A DNA stretch of 64,000 nucleotides from an uncultured Saprospiraceae bacterium (GTDB lineage Bacteria; Bacteroidota; Bacteroidia; Chitinophagales; Saprospiraceae), in the NCBI GenBank assembly GCA_937924805.1, contig CALDTZ010000016.1:1-64000 (forward strand), given 5' to 3'. A program made the translations under genes and the position numbers. Position 1 is the stretch's first letter, and each line of letters begins with the position of its first letter. The notes beneath the pieces were generated by a model. That model was not told the DNA's origin and searched no databases. It saw only the letters and a list, made by a program, of their open reading frames with translations. Shown here piece by piece: positions 1 to 10,580 of the stretch.

Positions 1-1
1 T

Positions 2-427
2 CATAGCAACAATTTCATAATTAGACAACGACTTATTCGGCAATATCCTTTCGATGAAACTTTAGATGGTTATGGTTATGAAGATCTGATTATGGGCCAA
101 AAAATGAAAAAGGAGCATGCATCATTTTTTTATATTGATAATCCAATAGAACATTTAGGTCTTGAAAAAACACCCGTTTTCATTCAAAAGTCAATAAATT
201 CTATTGAAAATTTAATTGCCTTTGAAAAGAAAGGAATATACCTAAATACACGACTGCAACAATTTGAAAAGAAGTTGACAAAATTTAGACTTAAAAAGAA
301 GATTCAAAAATTTCTTTCAAAGAATATCTATAAATTAGAAGAAAATATCAAAAGTCAATCTCCTAATTTGAGGAAATTTGACGCTTTTAAATTATATCAT
401 TACTTAAGACTTAAAGATGAAGTTTAG
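2..427 (+). CDS. Glycosyltransferase family 2 C-terminal part (5' end outside window)
   Basis: Frame is open to the window edge; upstream of the listed ATG it reads HSNNFIIRQRLIRQYPFDETLDGYGYEDLIMGQKM, with the GYGYEDLIMG motif typical of GT2 enzymes. Confidence 0.7.
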   Translation, partial: HSNNFIIRQRLIRQYPFDETLDGYGYEDLIMGQKMKKEHASFFYIDNPIEHLGLEKTPVFIQKSINSIENLIAFEKKGIYLNTRLQQFEKKLTKFRLKKKIQKFLSKNIYKLEENIKSQSPNLRKFDAFKLYHYLRLKDEV

Positions 428-1706
428 CCTATTTATTTGTTTTCTACTTTCTACACCTTTTTTGTTGTCTGCAACTACTATTGAAGAAAAGTTATATGAC
501 TTAGAAGGTGTCAAATTTGAAAAGTTTGAAAAAGAAGGTAATGATCATCAACTTTACAAATTAAGTATCAAGCAGCCAATCGACCATAAAGACCCTTCAA
601 AAGGATATTTTAGACAAAAGGTCTATCTAGAGCATAAAGGGTTTGATAATGTTACAGTTATGAATACCCAAGGCTATAATACTAGATTTAAATCGAATGA
701 AATTGAGCAAATTACAGATGGTAACTATTTAAACATTCAACATCGTTTTTTTGGAGAATCTAAACCTGACTCATTGGAATGGAAATATCTTACGCTTGAA
801 CAAGCGACTGCTGATTTACATAGAATCAATACCCTTTTCAGATCTATTTATAAAGGCAAATGGATTGCAACAGGAATCTCAAAAGGCGGGCAAACAAGTA
901 TATTCTATCGTTACTTCTACCCTTCTGATGTTGATGTTACGATACCCTATGTTGCTCCTCTCAATACCAATATGGAAGACCAACGAATCTACACTTTTTT
1001 AGATTCTGTAGGTACGGATGATTGTAGAAATAGAATTAAAGAGGTTCAATTGGTCTTATTTAAAAATCGTGAAGCTGTCCTTGATCGACTAAAATGGTTT
1101 GCCCAAGGTCAAAATTTGAGTTTTAATTATTTAGATAATTCAATAGGAAAAGCATTTGAATACGCAGTGCTAGAATATCCTTTTTCATTTTGGCAATGGG
1201 GATCCAATTGTGACGATCTACCAAGCCCAAATAATCTCGATGCTAACATTCAATCATTTATTGATATTGTCGGACTACAATTCTATAGCGATGATGCTAT
1301 GGACTTATATGCGCCTCACTATTATCAAGCATCGACTCAAATGGGTTATTATGGATATGAATCTGAAGGCTTTGAAGAATACTTAATTGAACTTGGAAAA
1401 AACCCAAATGCTTCATTCCCTCCAAAAGGTACAACCCCTTCTTACACAAGTGATTTGAATAAAAAAGTTAAACAATGGCTTGATAAAAGTGGAAACCAAT
1501 TTATCTACATAAATGGAGCGTGGGACACTTGGTCTGCAACAAGTGTTGTTCCCTCAAAAAAGGTGAAAGCTGTAAAATTTGATTTACCAAACGCTGATCA
1601 TGGCAAAGCTAGAATCAAAAATATGCCTACTGAAATGAAAGCTGCTTTTGAAAAAACCTTAGAGCAATATTTAAATGTAGATATAGATCTTACGGTATTG
1701 GATTAA
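417..1706 (+). CDS. Secreted S37-family (PS-10-like) serine peptidase / tripeptidyl aminopeptidase
   Basis: Signal peptide; FRQKVYLEHKGFDNVTV; GISKGGQT nucleophile elbow; late D (GAWDTWSA) and H (NADHGKARI). Confidence 0.8.
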   Translation: MKFSLFICFLLSTPFLLSATTIEEKLYDLEGVKFEKFEKEGNDHQLYKLSIKQPIDHKDPSKGYFRQKVYLEHKGFDNVTVMNTQGYNTRFKSNEIEQITDGNYLNIQHRFFGESKPDSLEWKYLTLEQATADLHRINTLFRSIYKGKWIATGISKGGQTSIFYRYFYPSDVDVTIPYVAPLNTNMEDQRIYTFLDSVGTDDCRNRIKEVQLVLFKNREAVLDRLKWFAQGQNLSFNYLDNSIGKAFEYAVLEYPFSFWQWGSNCDDLPSPNNLDANIQSFIDIVGLQFYSDDAMDLYAPHYYQASTQMGYYGYESEGFEEYLIELGKNPNASFPPKGTTPSYTSDLNKKVKQWLDKSGNQFIYINGAWDTWSATSVVPSKKVKAVKFDLPNADHGKARIKNMPTEMKAAFEKTLEQYLNVDIDLTVLD

Positions 1707-4108
1707 ATACTGATAACGATACCTAAAGAAGGGGTAATCACCTGCGCTCCAGAATCAATTGTTTTAAGTTTATATCGCTGCTGATCTGCTGGCGCTGTCG
1801 GGTTAACAATAATACCACCTCCAATTGGATCTCCAATATCATCGACAGGTCTGTCCAATATTTGAGTCGTAGGTATTCCTCCATTGCTTAGCGCAATATT
1901 TCTTACATCAGCATAAATATTAAGGGACCACTTATCAAAATAGAATTTTTTATCAATTCGTATATCAATAGAGTTAACTGGATCTAATCGTAATGTGTTT
2001 AACTGTGAATAATCTGGATAAGCTCTGAAATTACGATCCCAATTTTGAACTAAATCCGAGTCTTCACTATCAGGAGTATAAGGCAAACCTGATTGGAAAC
2101 GCCAATTCAAACCAACCTCCCAATTATTTTTGAACTGTTTACCAACAGTCATATTTCCAACATGTCTAGAATCCCATGAGCTCGGAACGTAGTTTCCTTC
2201 TTCATCTGTAAACTCACTCCAACCTAATGTGTAAGCTAATATTCCATAAAACCCTTTAAATAATCGCTGTTGATATAACAACTCTAATCCATAAGCTCTT
2301 CCTTCATTTGTGGGTGTACTCGGTTCGTTTCCAACAACTCCAAAATCTCCTCCTACATTTGCTAAAGAAATTTTATCTCTTAATAGAAATGGATAATTTG
2401 AATAATCTTTATAATATCCTTCTAATGTAATTCTTGAAGATTGAGTTGTGTTGTACTCAAGTCCTCCAACGAGATGGCCAGCCCTAATAAATTTTGCTCC
2501 ATTTTCTCTATTAACAAAGACATCCCCTTCTTTATACCCTAAAACAGTATATGCTGGTAATTGATAATAAATGCCTGTATTAAAATTAAATGCCCATTGA
2601 TCCGTCAATTTGTACGATAATGACGCTCTTGGAGAAAATTGATCCAATGGATTTGCCATTTCAGATGAAAACGAATTCCCATCCATTCTAACGCCGACTG
2701 AAGTTGTCATCCTTCCACTTAACCAATCACGACTCACTTGCCCAAAACTATAATATTTCCAAAAATTTAAATCTACATTGAATTCAATATCTTCAGCTCC
2801 ATTATTCGTAAAAATCTTATTAAAAGTTTCATTCGAATATTTGACAAACTCAGTACCTGCACCAAATGACCATCGATAAGCTCCACTTTGAATCACCTGT
2901 TCAGCCCTTAGTTTATTTTCAATCTCTCTTGATGTATAGTTTAAGAGTAAGTTATCTTCGGTTGATTCATCATTGCCAAGATATTTAATCGTGTTGTTAT
3001 TTAACATATTTCTTGATAAAACGAACGTCGAATATCCATAATCTTGATATCGCTTATAAACAACTCCATTAGTGTAAGACCATTGATTGTTTACTGGTAG
3101 AAAATCTAAAATATATCTTCCTGACTCATTTTTACCTGCATCCAAATTTAACTCGAAATTATCAATGGCTCCTAACCCTATAAATGTCCACTCTTCTTTA
3201 TTATTAGGTTTGTATTTAATTTTAGTCTGAAAATCATTATAAATAGGAAGAAAAGGTAATTCGAGTGCTCTAAATAAAAACTGTAGATAAGATCGCCTTG
3301 CGCTAAACAAAAAAGTAGTTTTGTCTCCGATAGGCCCTTCTAAGGTTAAACCTAAATCTTGCGCACCTACTGTTGCTGTAAAACCTAATCGATCATCTCT
3401 ACCATCTTTTTGTTTAAATTGAAAAACAGAACTTAATGCATTTCCTCTAGCACTTGGAAACGCTCCACTAAAAAAGTCTACTTCCCGAATAAAATCAACA
3501 TTGATAATTCCCGCAGGTCCACCTGATGCACCCTGGGTAGCAAAGTGATTTATGTTTGGCACTTCTACATCATCCAGATAAAACCTATTCTCATTGGGTG
3601 AGCCTCCTCTAATAATCAGATCATTTCTAAAGTTAGCTGTTGTTGTAACCCCCGGTAATGATTGGACAACCAAAGAAATATCTCGGTTCCCTCCAGGTCT
3701 TCTTTTTATTTCGGTTATCCCAATGGTACGCAAGGAAACAGGACTTTCTTGAGTCTTTTTAAAAGCATCTGCTTTTATTGTTACCTCATCCAATGTTTCA
3801 CCATCTTCGACTAATTTAAAATCAACGACAGTTGGTTTATTATTTAGGACTTCTACTTCAAATTTTGTTTCAGTTTTAAATCCCAAATAACTTATTTGGA
3901 TATCATATAATCCTGGCTCTAAGCCATCGATTGTATAAAATCCATTTTCATCTGTAGTCGTTCCAATTGTCGAATTTAAAACTATTACATTGGCAAAAAT
4001 GATGGACTCATTATTCACATCATTCGTTGCTTGGCCTTTTATTACTCCGGATTGTCCAAACGTTACAAATGGAATAATAAATAATAAACCTAGTAGTACA
4101 TTTTTCAT
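1703..4108 (-). CDS. TonB-dependent receptor with carboxypeptidase-regulatory-like N-terminal domain
   Basis: Signal peptide, GxTTDENGFYTIDGLEPGLYDIQISYLGF domain, plug with LIIRGGSPNENRFYLDDVEVPNINHF, long beta-barrel. Confidence 0.92.
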   Translation of the reverse strand: MKNVLLGLLFIIPFVTFGQSGVIKGQATNDVNNESIIFANVIVLNSTIGTTTDENGFYTIDGLEPGLYDIQISYLGFKTETKFEVEVLNNKPTVVDFKLVEDGETLDEVTIKADAFKKTQESPVSLRTIGITEIKRRPGGNRDISLVVQSLPGVTTTANFRNDLIIRGGSPNENRFYLDDVEVPNINHFATQGASGGPAGIINVDFIREVDFFSGAFPSARGNALSSVFQFKQKDGRDDRLGFTATVGAQDLGLTLEGPIGDKTTFLFSARRSYLQFLFRALELPFLPIYNDFQTKIKYKPNNKEEWTFIGLGAIDNFELNLDAGKNESGRYILDFLPVNNQWSYTNGVVYKRYQDYGYSTFVLSRNMLNNNTIKYLGNDESTEDNLLLNYTSREIENKLRAEQVIQSGAYRWSFGAGTEFVKYSNETFNKIFTNNGAEDIEFNVDLNFWKYYSFGQVSRDWLSGRMTTSVGVRMDGNSFSSEMANPLDQFSPRASLSYKLTDQWAFNFNTGIYYQLPAYTVLGYKEGDVFVNRENGAKFIRAGHLVGGLEYNTTQSSRITLEGYYKDYSNYPFLLRDKISLANVGGDFGVVGNEPSTPTNEGRAYGLELLYQQRLFKGFYGILAYTLGWSEFTDEEGNYVPSSWDSRHVGNMTVGKQFKNNWEVGLNWRFQSGLPYTPDSEDSDLVQNWDRNFRAYPDYSQLNTLRLDPVNSIDIRIDKKFYFDKWSLNIYADVRNIALSNGGIPTTQILDRPVDDIGDPIGGGIIVNPTAPADQQRYKLKTIDSGAQVITPSLGIVISI

Positions 4109-4229
4109 ATTAATGCTTAGATTGTGTTAAACATTGAAGGTGGATATTTGTTTATAAAATGTACGATTTTTCACACACTCTGTTCTAATTTATATTTAAT
4201 CAAAATAACTTGATCTAAAAGAAATAATT

Positions 4230-7200
4230 ATGATAAATGTCCAACTATTCATTGATCGCAAACCTACAAATAATACCTCCACCATTATTCGGTCATTAAT
4301 CGTTTTTATTAGCTTTTCAATTTCATCCTTTTCATATAGTCAAAGTACCATATCGAAAGGAATCTTTCTAGGGAAATCGAAGCCATTAATAGAAGTAGGT
4401 CTTAAGCAAACAAAAGACATTTTACCTTCGAAAAAGAAAGGAAAAGAGCAATATAAAGAAATACCAAATTTTCAAAATGAATTTCTTATCCCACAGAAAT
4501 ATAAAGATACAGCTCTCCCTAAAAATGGAGATCCATTGGTTCAAAAAAATAGAAGCGGCGATCATGTTTTGTATGGAAATATTGATATTGATTTGATCAT
4601 AGAAGGTCAAAACCAATCTCAATCTGGAGGTGTGTTACCTCCAGATACAGAAGGTGATTCAGGTAAAAACTATTTTATTCAAGCAACCAATGGTAATGGA
4701 AGTACAATTCGTATTTACAACAAATCAGGAGATTTAGCTGCCCCACCCATGAATTTAAATGGCTTTTGGTCTGAATTTGGAGCACAAGGATTAGGTGATC
4801 CAATAATCATGTATGATCATGACGCAGAAAGATGGGTTTTAACTGAATTTGAAACGCAAGTTGATAATGCATTACTCGTTGCTGTTTCTGTAACAGATGA
4901 TCCATTGGGTGAATATTATGCGTACAAATTTAGAACACCTGATTTTCCCGATTATCCAAAATATGGAGTGTGGCCTGATGCTTACTACGTCACTTCTAAT
5001 GAATTTAGCGATCCTTTCGTACCCATTTATATTATTGATAGAGAAAGCTTGTTAAATGGAGAAGACACAGACATCATACGTCTTTCAGGAATGGATAAAT
5101 ATAACATTAGCAATGGTTTTCAATTACCTGTTTCTCAAAGAGCAACACCGGCAGAATGGGATGGAACATTACCTCCACCTGAAGGAACACCCCATTATAA
5201 TTTCAGAGTGTATGATGATGCTTGGGGCTCTGGGCAAGATAAAATAGAAATGTGGGAAGCTATTTATGATAAAGAAAATCCTTCTAACTCTAGACTAGAA
5301 GGACCGATTGATATTTTCTTAGAACCATTTGACACTCATTTATGCCTTACGAGTACAAGAGATTGCATTGCACAACCTGGAACAGATAACTTAGTAGCTG
5401 TGATTCCTTATGTAATACAAAATCGAGTTCAGTATCGAAACTTTGGAACGCATGAAATGATGCTGTTAAATTTCCCTGTAGACATTAATGATACAAATAC
5501 TGCGGGTGTTCGATGGGTAGAATTAAGACGAGAAAATGGAAATGATTGGTATAAATACCAAGAAGGAACCTATGCTCCAGATGATGCAAGCCGCTTTATG
5601 GCGGGAATAGGAATGGATGGGGATGGAAATATTGCTTTGGGCTATACAAAAGTAGATACCGACTCCACCTTCCTAAGTTTATATGTAACAGGTAGACTAG
5701 CGGGCGACTCACTGGGAGTTTTCACTTTTGAAGAAACACTTATCGCAGAAGGGGGATCGGCTAACAATGATGTAAGATGGGGTGATTATTCTTCGATGTC
5801 CATTGATCCTCTAGATGAAAAAACGTTTTGGTATACTGGAGAATATATGCTAGGCAATAATAGGTGGTCTACAAAAATTGGTCGTTTTCAAATTTTTAAA
5901 GATACCATTGATTTGGCTCCTATAGAATTACAAGAACCAACAACAAGCCCAGATCTAGGTGTTAGTGAAATGGTAACCGTTCAAATTAAAAATAAAGGCC
6001 TTACAGAGCAGTCTCTATATTCGATTGGATTGATCGTTGATGGAAATTTAATTGTGGAAGATCCAATAAACCAACTTCTGCCCATAAGTGATATCTATAC
6101 GCATACGTACTCAATACCAATTGATATGTATGAAATACGTGATTATCATTTTGAAGTCTATACTATCCTAGCCAATGATGATAATATGTCAAATGATACA
6201 AGTAGTTACATTCGTACTAAGCTTCCAAAATATGATGCAGGTGTCGTGAATGTAAATACCATTACAGATATAGTATGCGGTGACACTTTAGGTATCACGG
6301 TTGATGTTCAAAATTTTGGTGAAGAAATTTTAAATAATTTCATTCTTGAAATAACACTCAATGGATCGAGTTTTCTATTTCCTCAAGAAGTCTTTCTAAA
6401 CAAAGGTGATATTCATTCTATTGATTTACCACTATTTGATTTTATCATGAATGAAAACCAATTTTCGGCTTCCATATTATCCCCTAACGGAATAGATGAT
6501 GAAAACATGGCGAATGACGAATGGACAAAGAACTTTACTTTTAATCAAGATGCAAGACGATTAGAATTCGATATGAATTCTGATTTTTATTCAAATGAGA
6601 CTTCTTGGTTACTCATTGATATGGCCGGAGACACGATTGATAGTAGAGCTTATTTAAAAAATGGTGGTGCTTCAGAAAATGTCTATTACTGTTTGGATGA
6701 AGGTTGTTATACTTTTATTTTGAAAGATTCATATGGCGATGGCTGGGAGTCAGGAAGTGGTATTTTTTATGAATGGAAAGATGAATCCGGTAATATCCTT
6801 GCAACATTAATTGAAAGTAACTTTGGTTTTGAACAAGTATATGATTTTTGTATTCCTTTTGAATGTATGCTCGATGCTACCGTTTCAATTGAAGATAGCT
6901 CTGAAGAAAATGTTGCGGATGGAACTATATTTGTTTCTCCAACAAGTGGTATCCCACCATTTTCGTATAGTATTGATGGTCAAAATTTTCAATCAGAATC
7001 TATATTCGAAGATCTTGTCACTGGCGATTATACGGTAACAATTATCGATGCAAATGGGTGTGAAATTGAAGAATTAGTTACCGTTGATTTTATTTTAAGC
7101 AGTAATAATCATTTAGCTGACAAAATAAACGTCGTTATTGCGCCGAACCCAAATGAAGGAAGGTTTGATATAAAAGTTGAAGGTCTAGGGTATTTAACAG

Positions 7201-7382
7201 AACTTACAGCAACTCTATATAGCGAACTAGGTCAACCCATTTACGAAAAGATTTTGGCCAATTATAGTGGTATTTGGTCCTCCAATTTTAGTTTAAAACA
7301 ACAAAAAGAGGGTGTCTATTTCCTCCGATTAAACACAAAAGAATCAAACAAAGTATACAAAATAATAAAAGCAGTTAATTAA
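4230..7382 (+). CDS. Large secreted protein with T9SS type A C-terminal sorting domain; paralogue of 24176-27283
   Basis: C-terminus VVIAPNPNEGRFDIKVEG...LYSELGQPIYEK...GVYFLRLNTKESNKVYKIIK; CARDB-like repeats; CYTFILKDSYGDGW element. Confidence 0.85.
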   Translation: MINVQLFIDRKPTNNTSTIIRSLIVFISFSISSFSYSQSTISKGIFLGKSKPLIEVGLKQTKDILPSKKKGKEQYKEIPNFQNEFLIPQKYKDTALPKNGDPLVQKNRSGDHVLYGNIDIDLIIEGQNQSQSGGVLPPDTEGDSGKNYFIQATNGNGSTIRIYNKSGDLAAPPMNLNGFWSEFGAQGLGDPIIMYDHDAERWVLTEFETQVDNALLVAVSVTDDPLGEYYAYKFRTPDFPDYPKYGVWPDAYYVTSNEFSDPFVPIYIIDRESLLNGEDTDIIRLSGMDKYNISNGFQLPVSQRATPAEWDGTLPPPEGTPHYNFRVYDDAWGSGQDKIEMWEAIYDKENPSNSRLEGPIDIFLEPFDTHLCLTSTRDCIAQPGTDNLVAVIPYVIQNRVQYRNFGTHEMMLLNFPVDINDTNTAGVRWVELRRENGNDWYKYQEGTYAPDDASRFMAGIGMDGDGNIALGYTKVDTDSTFLSLYVTGRLAGDSLGVFTFEETLIAEGGSANNDVRWGDYSSMSIDPLDEKTFWYTGEYMLGNNRWSTKIGRFQIFKDTIDLAPIELQEPTTSPDLGVSEMVTVQIKNKGLTEQSLYSIGLIVDGNLIVEDPINQLLPISDIYTHTYSIPIDMYEIRDYHFEVYTILANDDNMSNDTSSYIRTKLPKYDAGVVNVNTITDIVCGDTLGITVDVQNFGEEILNNFILEITLNGSSFLFPQEVFLNKGDIHSIDLPLFDFIMNENQFSASILSPNGIDDENMANDEWTKNFTFNQDARRLEFDMNSDFYSNETSWLLIDMAGDTIDSRAYLKNGGASENVYYCLDEGCYTFILKDSYGDGWESGSGIFYEWKDESGNILATLIESNFGFEQVYDFCIPFECMLDATVSIEDSSEENVADGTIFVSPTSGIPPFSYSIDGQNFQSESIFEDLVTGDYTVTIIDANGCEIEELVTVDFILSSNNHLADKINVVIAPNPNEGRFDIKVEGLGYLTELTATLYSELGQPIYEKILANYSGIWSSNFSLKQQKEGVYFLRLNTKESNKVYKIIKAVN

Positions 7383-8366
7383 ATGGAATATAGATATTTA
7401 GGAAAAACAGGTATTCAAGTTAGTACACTATCGTTTGGATCATGGATTACATTTGGGAATCAAATAAGCGATAAAGTAGCAAAATCGTTAATGGTATATG
7501 CCTATGAAAACGGAGTCAACTTTTTTGATAATGCAGAAATTTACGCAAATGGCAAATCCGAAATTGTCATGGGTACTATCCTTAAAGATGTAAATTGGGA
7601 TCGTTCCAGTTATTTGTTATCATCTAAAGTATTTTTCGGTGACGGTGGAACACTTCCAAACCAACGAGGATTAAATCGGAAGCATATCGTCGAAGCTTGT
7701 CATGCCGCATTAAAAAGGTTACAAGTCGAATACCTTGATTTGTTTTATTGTCATCGTCCAGATAAAAACACACCGATGATTGAGACGGTAACAACTATGA
7801 ATCACTTGATACAACAAGGAAAGATCTTTTATTGGGGAACTTCAGAATGGTCTGGCGTTGAAATTATGGAGGCTAATATGGTGGCAAAGGAAAATAACCT
7901 TATCGGACCAGTTATGGAGCAACCTCAATACAACATGTTTCATAGAGATAAAATTGAAGTTGAATACGATAAAATTTATGATACCGTGGGTTTAGGGACG
8001 ACTATTTGGTCTCCATTAGCTTCGGGTACATTAACCAATAAGTACCTTGGCAAGTTTCCAAATTCTACGCGTCTTGGACTAAGCGAATTAAATTGGCTTA
8101 AAGAAAGATCGTTGACTGAAGAAAGGTTACAGAAAATTGAAAAACTAAATGAAATTGCACAAGATTTAAATGTAAGTCTTCCCCAATTAGCCATTGCCTG
8201 GTGTGTTCAAAATAAAAGAGTAAGTACCGTAATATTAGGCGCGTCTAAATTAGATCAATTAAAAGAAAATTTAAAAACAATGGATCTTCTACCTAATTTG
8301 CCAGCAGAAAAATTAGAACAAATCGAAACTATATTGGATAATAAACCAAAGAAACCTATGTTTTAA
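7383..8366 (+). CDS. Aldo/keto reductase (Kv-channel beta-subunit-like)
   Basis: MEYRYLGKTGIQVSTLSFGSW, FFDNAEIYANGKSE, YLDLFYCHRPD, VSTVILGASKLDQLKEN. Confidence 0.92.
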   Translation: MEYRYLGKTGIQVSTLSFGSWITFGNQISDKVAKSLMVYAYENGVNFFDNAEIYANGKSEIVMGTILKDVNWDRSSYLLSSKVFFGDGGTLPNQRGLNRKHIVEACHAALKRLQVEYLDLFYCHRPDKNTPMIETVTTMNHLIQQGKIFYWGTSEWSGVEIMEANMVAKENNLIGPVMEQPQYNMFHRDKIEVEYDKIYDTVGLGTTIWSPLASGTLTNKYLGKFPNSTRLGLSELNWLKERSLTEERLQKIEKLNEIAQDLNVSLPQLAIAWCVQNKRVSTVILGASKLDQLKENLKTMDLLPNLPAEKLEQIETILDNKPKKPMF

Positions 8367-8386
8367 AGTAACATAGGTTTCTTTTA
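8352..8386 (+). terminator. Intrinsic terminator overlapping the stop codon of the aldo/keto reductase
   Basis: AAACCTATGTT (8352-8362) pairs with AACATAGGTTT (8370-8380), followed by CTTTTAT. Confidence 0.75.
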
Positions 8387-8431
8387 TCGTTTTATTTAAA
8401 TCAAAACATTTAGTTATATCATTGTATCCAA

Positions 8432-9511
8432 TTACGATTCTACACCTTCAATTTCTAAGGCTTCAACCCAACCAAAAGAATCTGGAATAGATTTATTACG
8501 AATACCATTGATCGTTTCTTTTAACATCGGTGCTACCTTATAAGTATCTACATCCAGATTAAAATCTACGCCTTTGTACCCTATCCTATTTACAACAGCA
8601 ACCAAAGCTGCAGTTCCAGAACCAAATACTTCGTGTAGTTGACCTTCTTCATTCGCTTTTACAACTTCATCGATACTTATTAATCGTTCTTCCACCACAA
8701 TATCCTTACTTCTTAAAATATGTATGATCGAATCTCTCGTTATACCTTTCAAAATAGTACCATTTGTAATTGGAGTTATCACTCGATCACCGATGACAAA
8801 AAAGATATTCATCGTTCCAACCTCTTGAATGTATTTAAACTCTTTTGAATCTAGCCACATTACCTGATCATAGCCTGCCTTTTTTGCTAACATAGCTGGA
8901 TATAAAGAAGCTGCATAATTCCCTGCCGTTTTGGCTTCGCCAACTCCTCCTTGAGCTGCTCTAATGTATGTTTCTTCTGCTTTTAAACTGACAGGTTTTG
9001 GATAATATGGACCTACTGGCATTGCAAAAATTAAGAACGTATAATTTTCTGAAGCTCGAACTCCAATATATTCATCGGAAGCAAACATCAAAGGCCTTAA
9101 ATACAAGGCGCTACCATCTTCTTTTGGAATCCATTTTGATTCTAATCGCACTAAGGTTCTAATGGCATCTAAAAACATCTCTTTGGGAAGCTCAGGCATA
9201 CACATTCGAACGGCTGACTTATTTAATCGCTCGACGTGCATCTCTGGTCTAAATAATAATGGATTGCCTTGTTTATCTCGAGTTGCTTTCATTCCTTCAA
9301 AAATCGCTTGACCGTAGTGCCAAGCTAAATTGCCAGGATGAATCGATAAATTTTCTATCGGCTTTATTTCAGGTGTTCCCCATGCACCGTCTGAATATTC
9401 AACGAGATACATGTGATCAGAAAAAGTTTTACCAAATGGAATGTTGGAAAAATCAGTTGTAGATATTTTTGATTGGCTAGTTTTTGTAATTTTGATAGGC
9501 GATGTTATCAT
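8432..9511 (-). CDS. ilvE: Branched-chain amino acid aminotransferase
   Basis: Class IV aminotransferase signatures: HYGQAIFEGMKA, LYLRPLMFASDEYIGV, EVGTMNIFFV, EVFGSGTAALV. Confidence 0.95.
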   Translation of the reverse strand: MITSPIKITKTSQSKISTTDFSNIPFGKTFSDHMYLVEYSDGAWGTPEIKPIENLSIHPGNLAWHYGQAIFEGMKATRDKQGNPLLFRPEMHVERLNKSAVRMCMPELPKEMFLDAIRTLVRLESKWIPKEDGSALYLRPLMFASDEYIGVRASENYTFLIFAMPVGPYYPKPVSLKAEETYIRAAQGGVGEAKTAGNYAASLYPAMLAKKAGYDQVMWLDSKEFKYIQEVGTMNIFFVIGDRVITPITNGTILKGITRDSIIHILRSKDIVVEERLISIDEVVKANEEGQLHEVFGSGTAALVAVVNRIGYKGVDFNLDVDTYKVAPMLKETINGIRNKSIPDSFGWVEALEIEGVES

Positions 9512-9527
9512 TTGATCTGATTTTGCA

Positions 9528-9560
9528 CAAAAATAGCATATATTCTGTGAATCCTATCAA
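9528..9560 (-). promoter_or_regulatory. Candidate Bacteroidota housekeeping promoter for ilvE
   Basis: On minus strand TTG-N22-TATTTTTG (consensus TTG-N17-23-TAnnTTTG), just upstream of the ilvE start. Confidence 0.45.
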
Positions 9561-9623
9561 TCATTGAATTAAATTTTTTTTATACCTATTTATTTCTATT
9601 ATTCAAAATAATATTCTCTTTTT

Positions 9624-10061
9624 ATGGAAAATTTAAACGAAAATTTTTTAGACTTCCAATACTATGCAATTTCAGAAGTATCCTTACCTGAAATTAACGG
9701 TAATTTGAATTCAGAAATAGTCGTAATTGTTGATGAAAATGACTTCGACGAGACATTAAAAGCGTTTTTAACCAAAATTTTAGGCGCTATTAAAATTGAT
9801 TTTAACGAAGTTCATTTAATCCTTTCAACCGCTGAAAAGCAAATTCCTCTTGCTTCCTTGGTTAAAAAATTGAGAAGTAAAAAAGTAATTTCTTTTGGAA
9901 AAACAACCTCAGATTTACAATTAAATATTGAGGAAAAATTAAATGGTATCGCGAAATTTGAAGATTACTCATTTATTCTTGCATCACCACTCCGTGAGAT
10001 TTCTACTAGTCAAACACTAAAAAAAGAATTGTGGGCTTCACTACAAGCTTGGGGACGCTAA
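9624..10061 (+). CDS. Conserved hypothetical protein, 145 aa (weak thought: DNA polymerase III psi/HolD-like)
   Basis: Intact ORF; C-terminal ISTSQTLKKELWASLQAWGR; no firm family recognised. Confidence 0.6.
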   Translation: MENLNENFLDFQYYAISEVSLPEINGNLNSEIVVIVDENDFDETLKAFLTKILGAIKIDFNEVHLILSTAEKQIPLASLVKKLRSKKVISFGKTTSDLQLNIEEKLNGIAKFEDYSFILASPLREISTSQTLKKELWASLQAWGR

Positions 10062-10525
10062 GATGAGTGGTCTAATACAATTTTCCATTCATTTCCAAAT
10101 TTCTCCCACAAAAGACTATAATGACCTGAGAGTGTGTCTTTTGCCCTAAACAAGGTCCATTTACCAAGTACAAACTGATGATCAAAACTTAACGAATCTA
10201 CTTGAATAATATCGAACGCTAAGGTTCCCATTGCAGCACGATCAGGGTAACTCTTTTTATATTGATCCAATGTCTTTTTATAACCCTTTGTAATTCCATT
10301 TTTCCCAACAAAGCGAAGTGAATCTGTCTCCCAATATCCTATCATAAAATGATCGAGATTACCACTATTCCATGCTACTTGTTGATTGCCCATAATCTGA
10401 CGTATATCAGCTTCCATGCTTTTTTTATTTTGAGTAAACTCAATGTTTTGATTAATTCTCTGAGATTCAGTCGATTGGTCACAAGCAAGAAAAAGAAACG
10501 CAAGAATCAAAATATAATACTTCAT
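10058..10525 (-). CDS. Lipoprotein with SnoaL/DUF4440-like fold; start moved to internal Met (MKYYILILAFLFLACDQ)
   Basis: Lipobox FLFLACDQ; WNSGNLDHFMIGYWETDSLRFVG...GKWTLFRAKDTLSGHYSLLWEKFGNEWKIVLDHSS; the longer ORF start overlaps the upstream rdgB region. Confidence 0.75.
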   Translation of the reverse strand: MKYYILILAFLFLACDQSTESQRINQNIEFTQNKKSMEADIRQIMGNQQVAWNSGNLDHFMIGYWETDSLRFVGKNGITKGYKKTLDQYKKSYPDRAAMGTLAFDIIQVDSLSFDHQFVLGKWTLFRAKDTLSGHYSLLWEKFGNEWKIVLDHSS

Positions 10526-10580
10526 GAAATAAACTTTTGTATTCTCAAGATACAGAATAATTAACTTGCTATTTTCGCAT

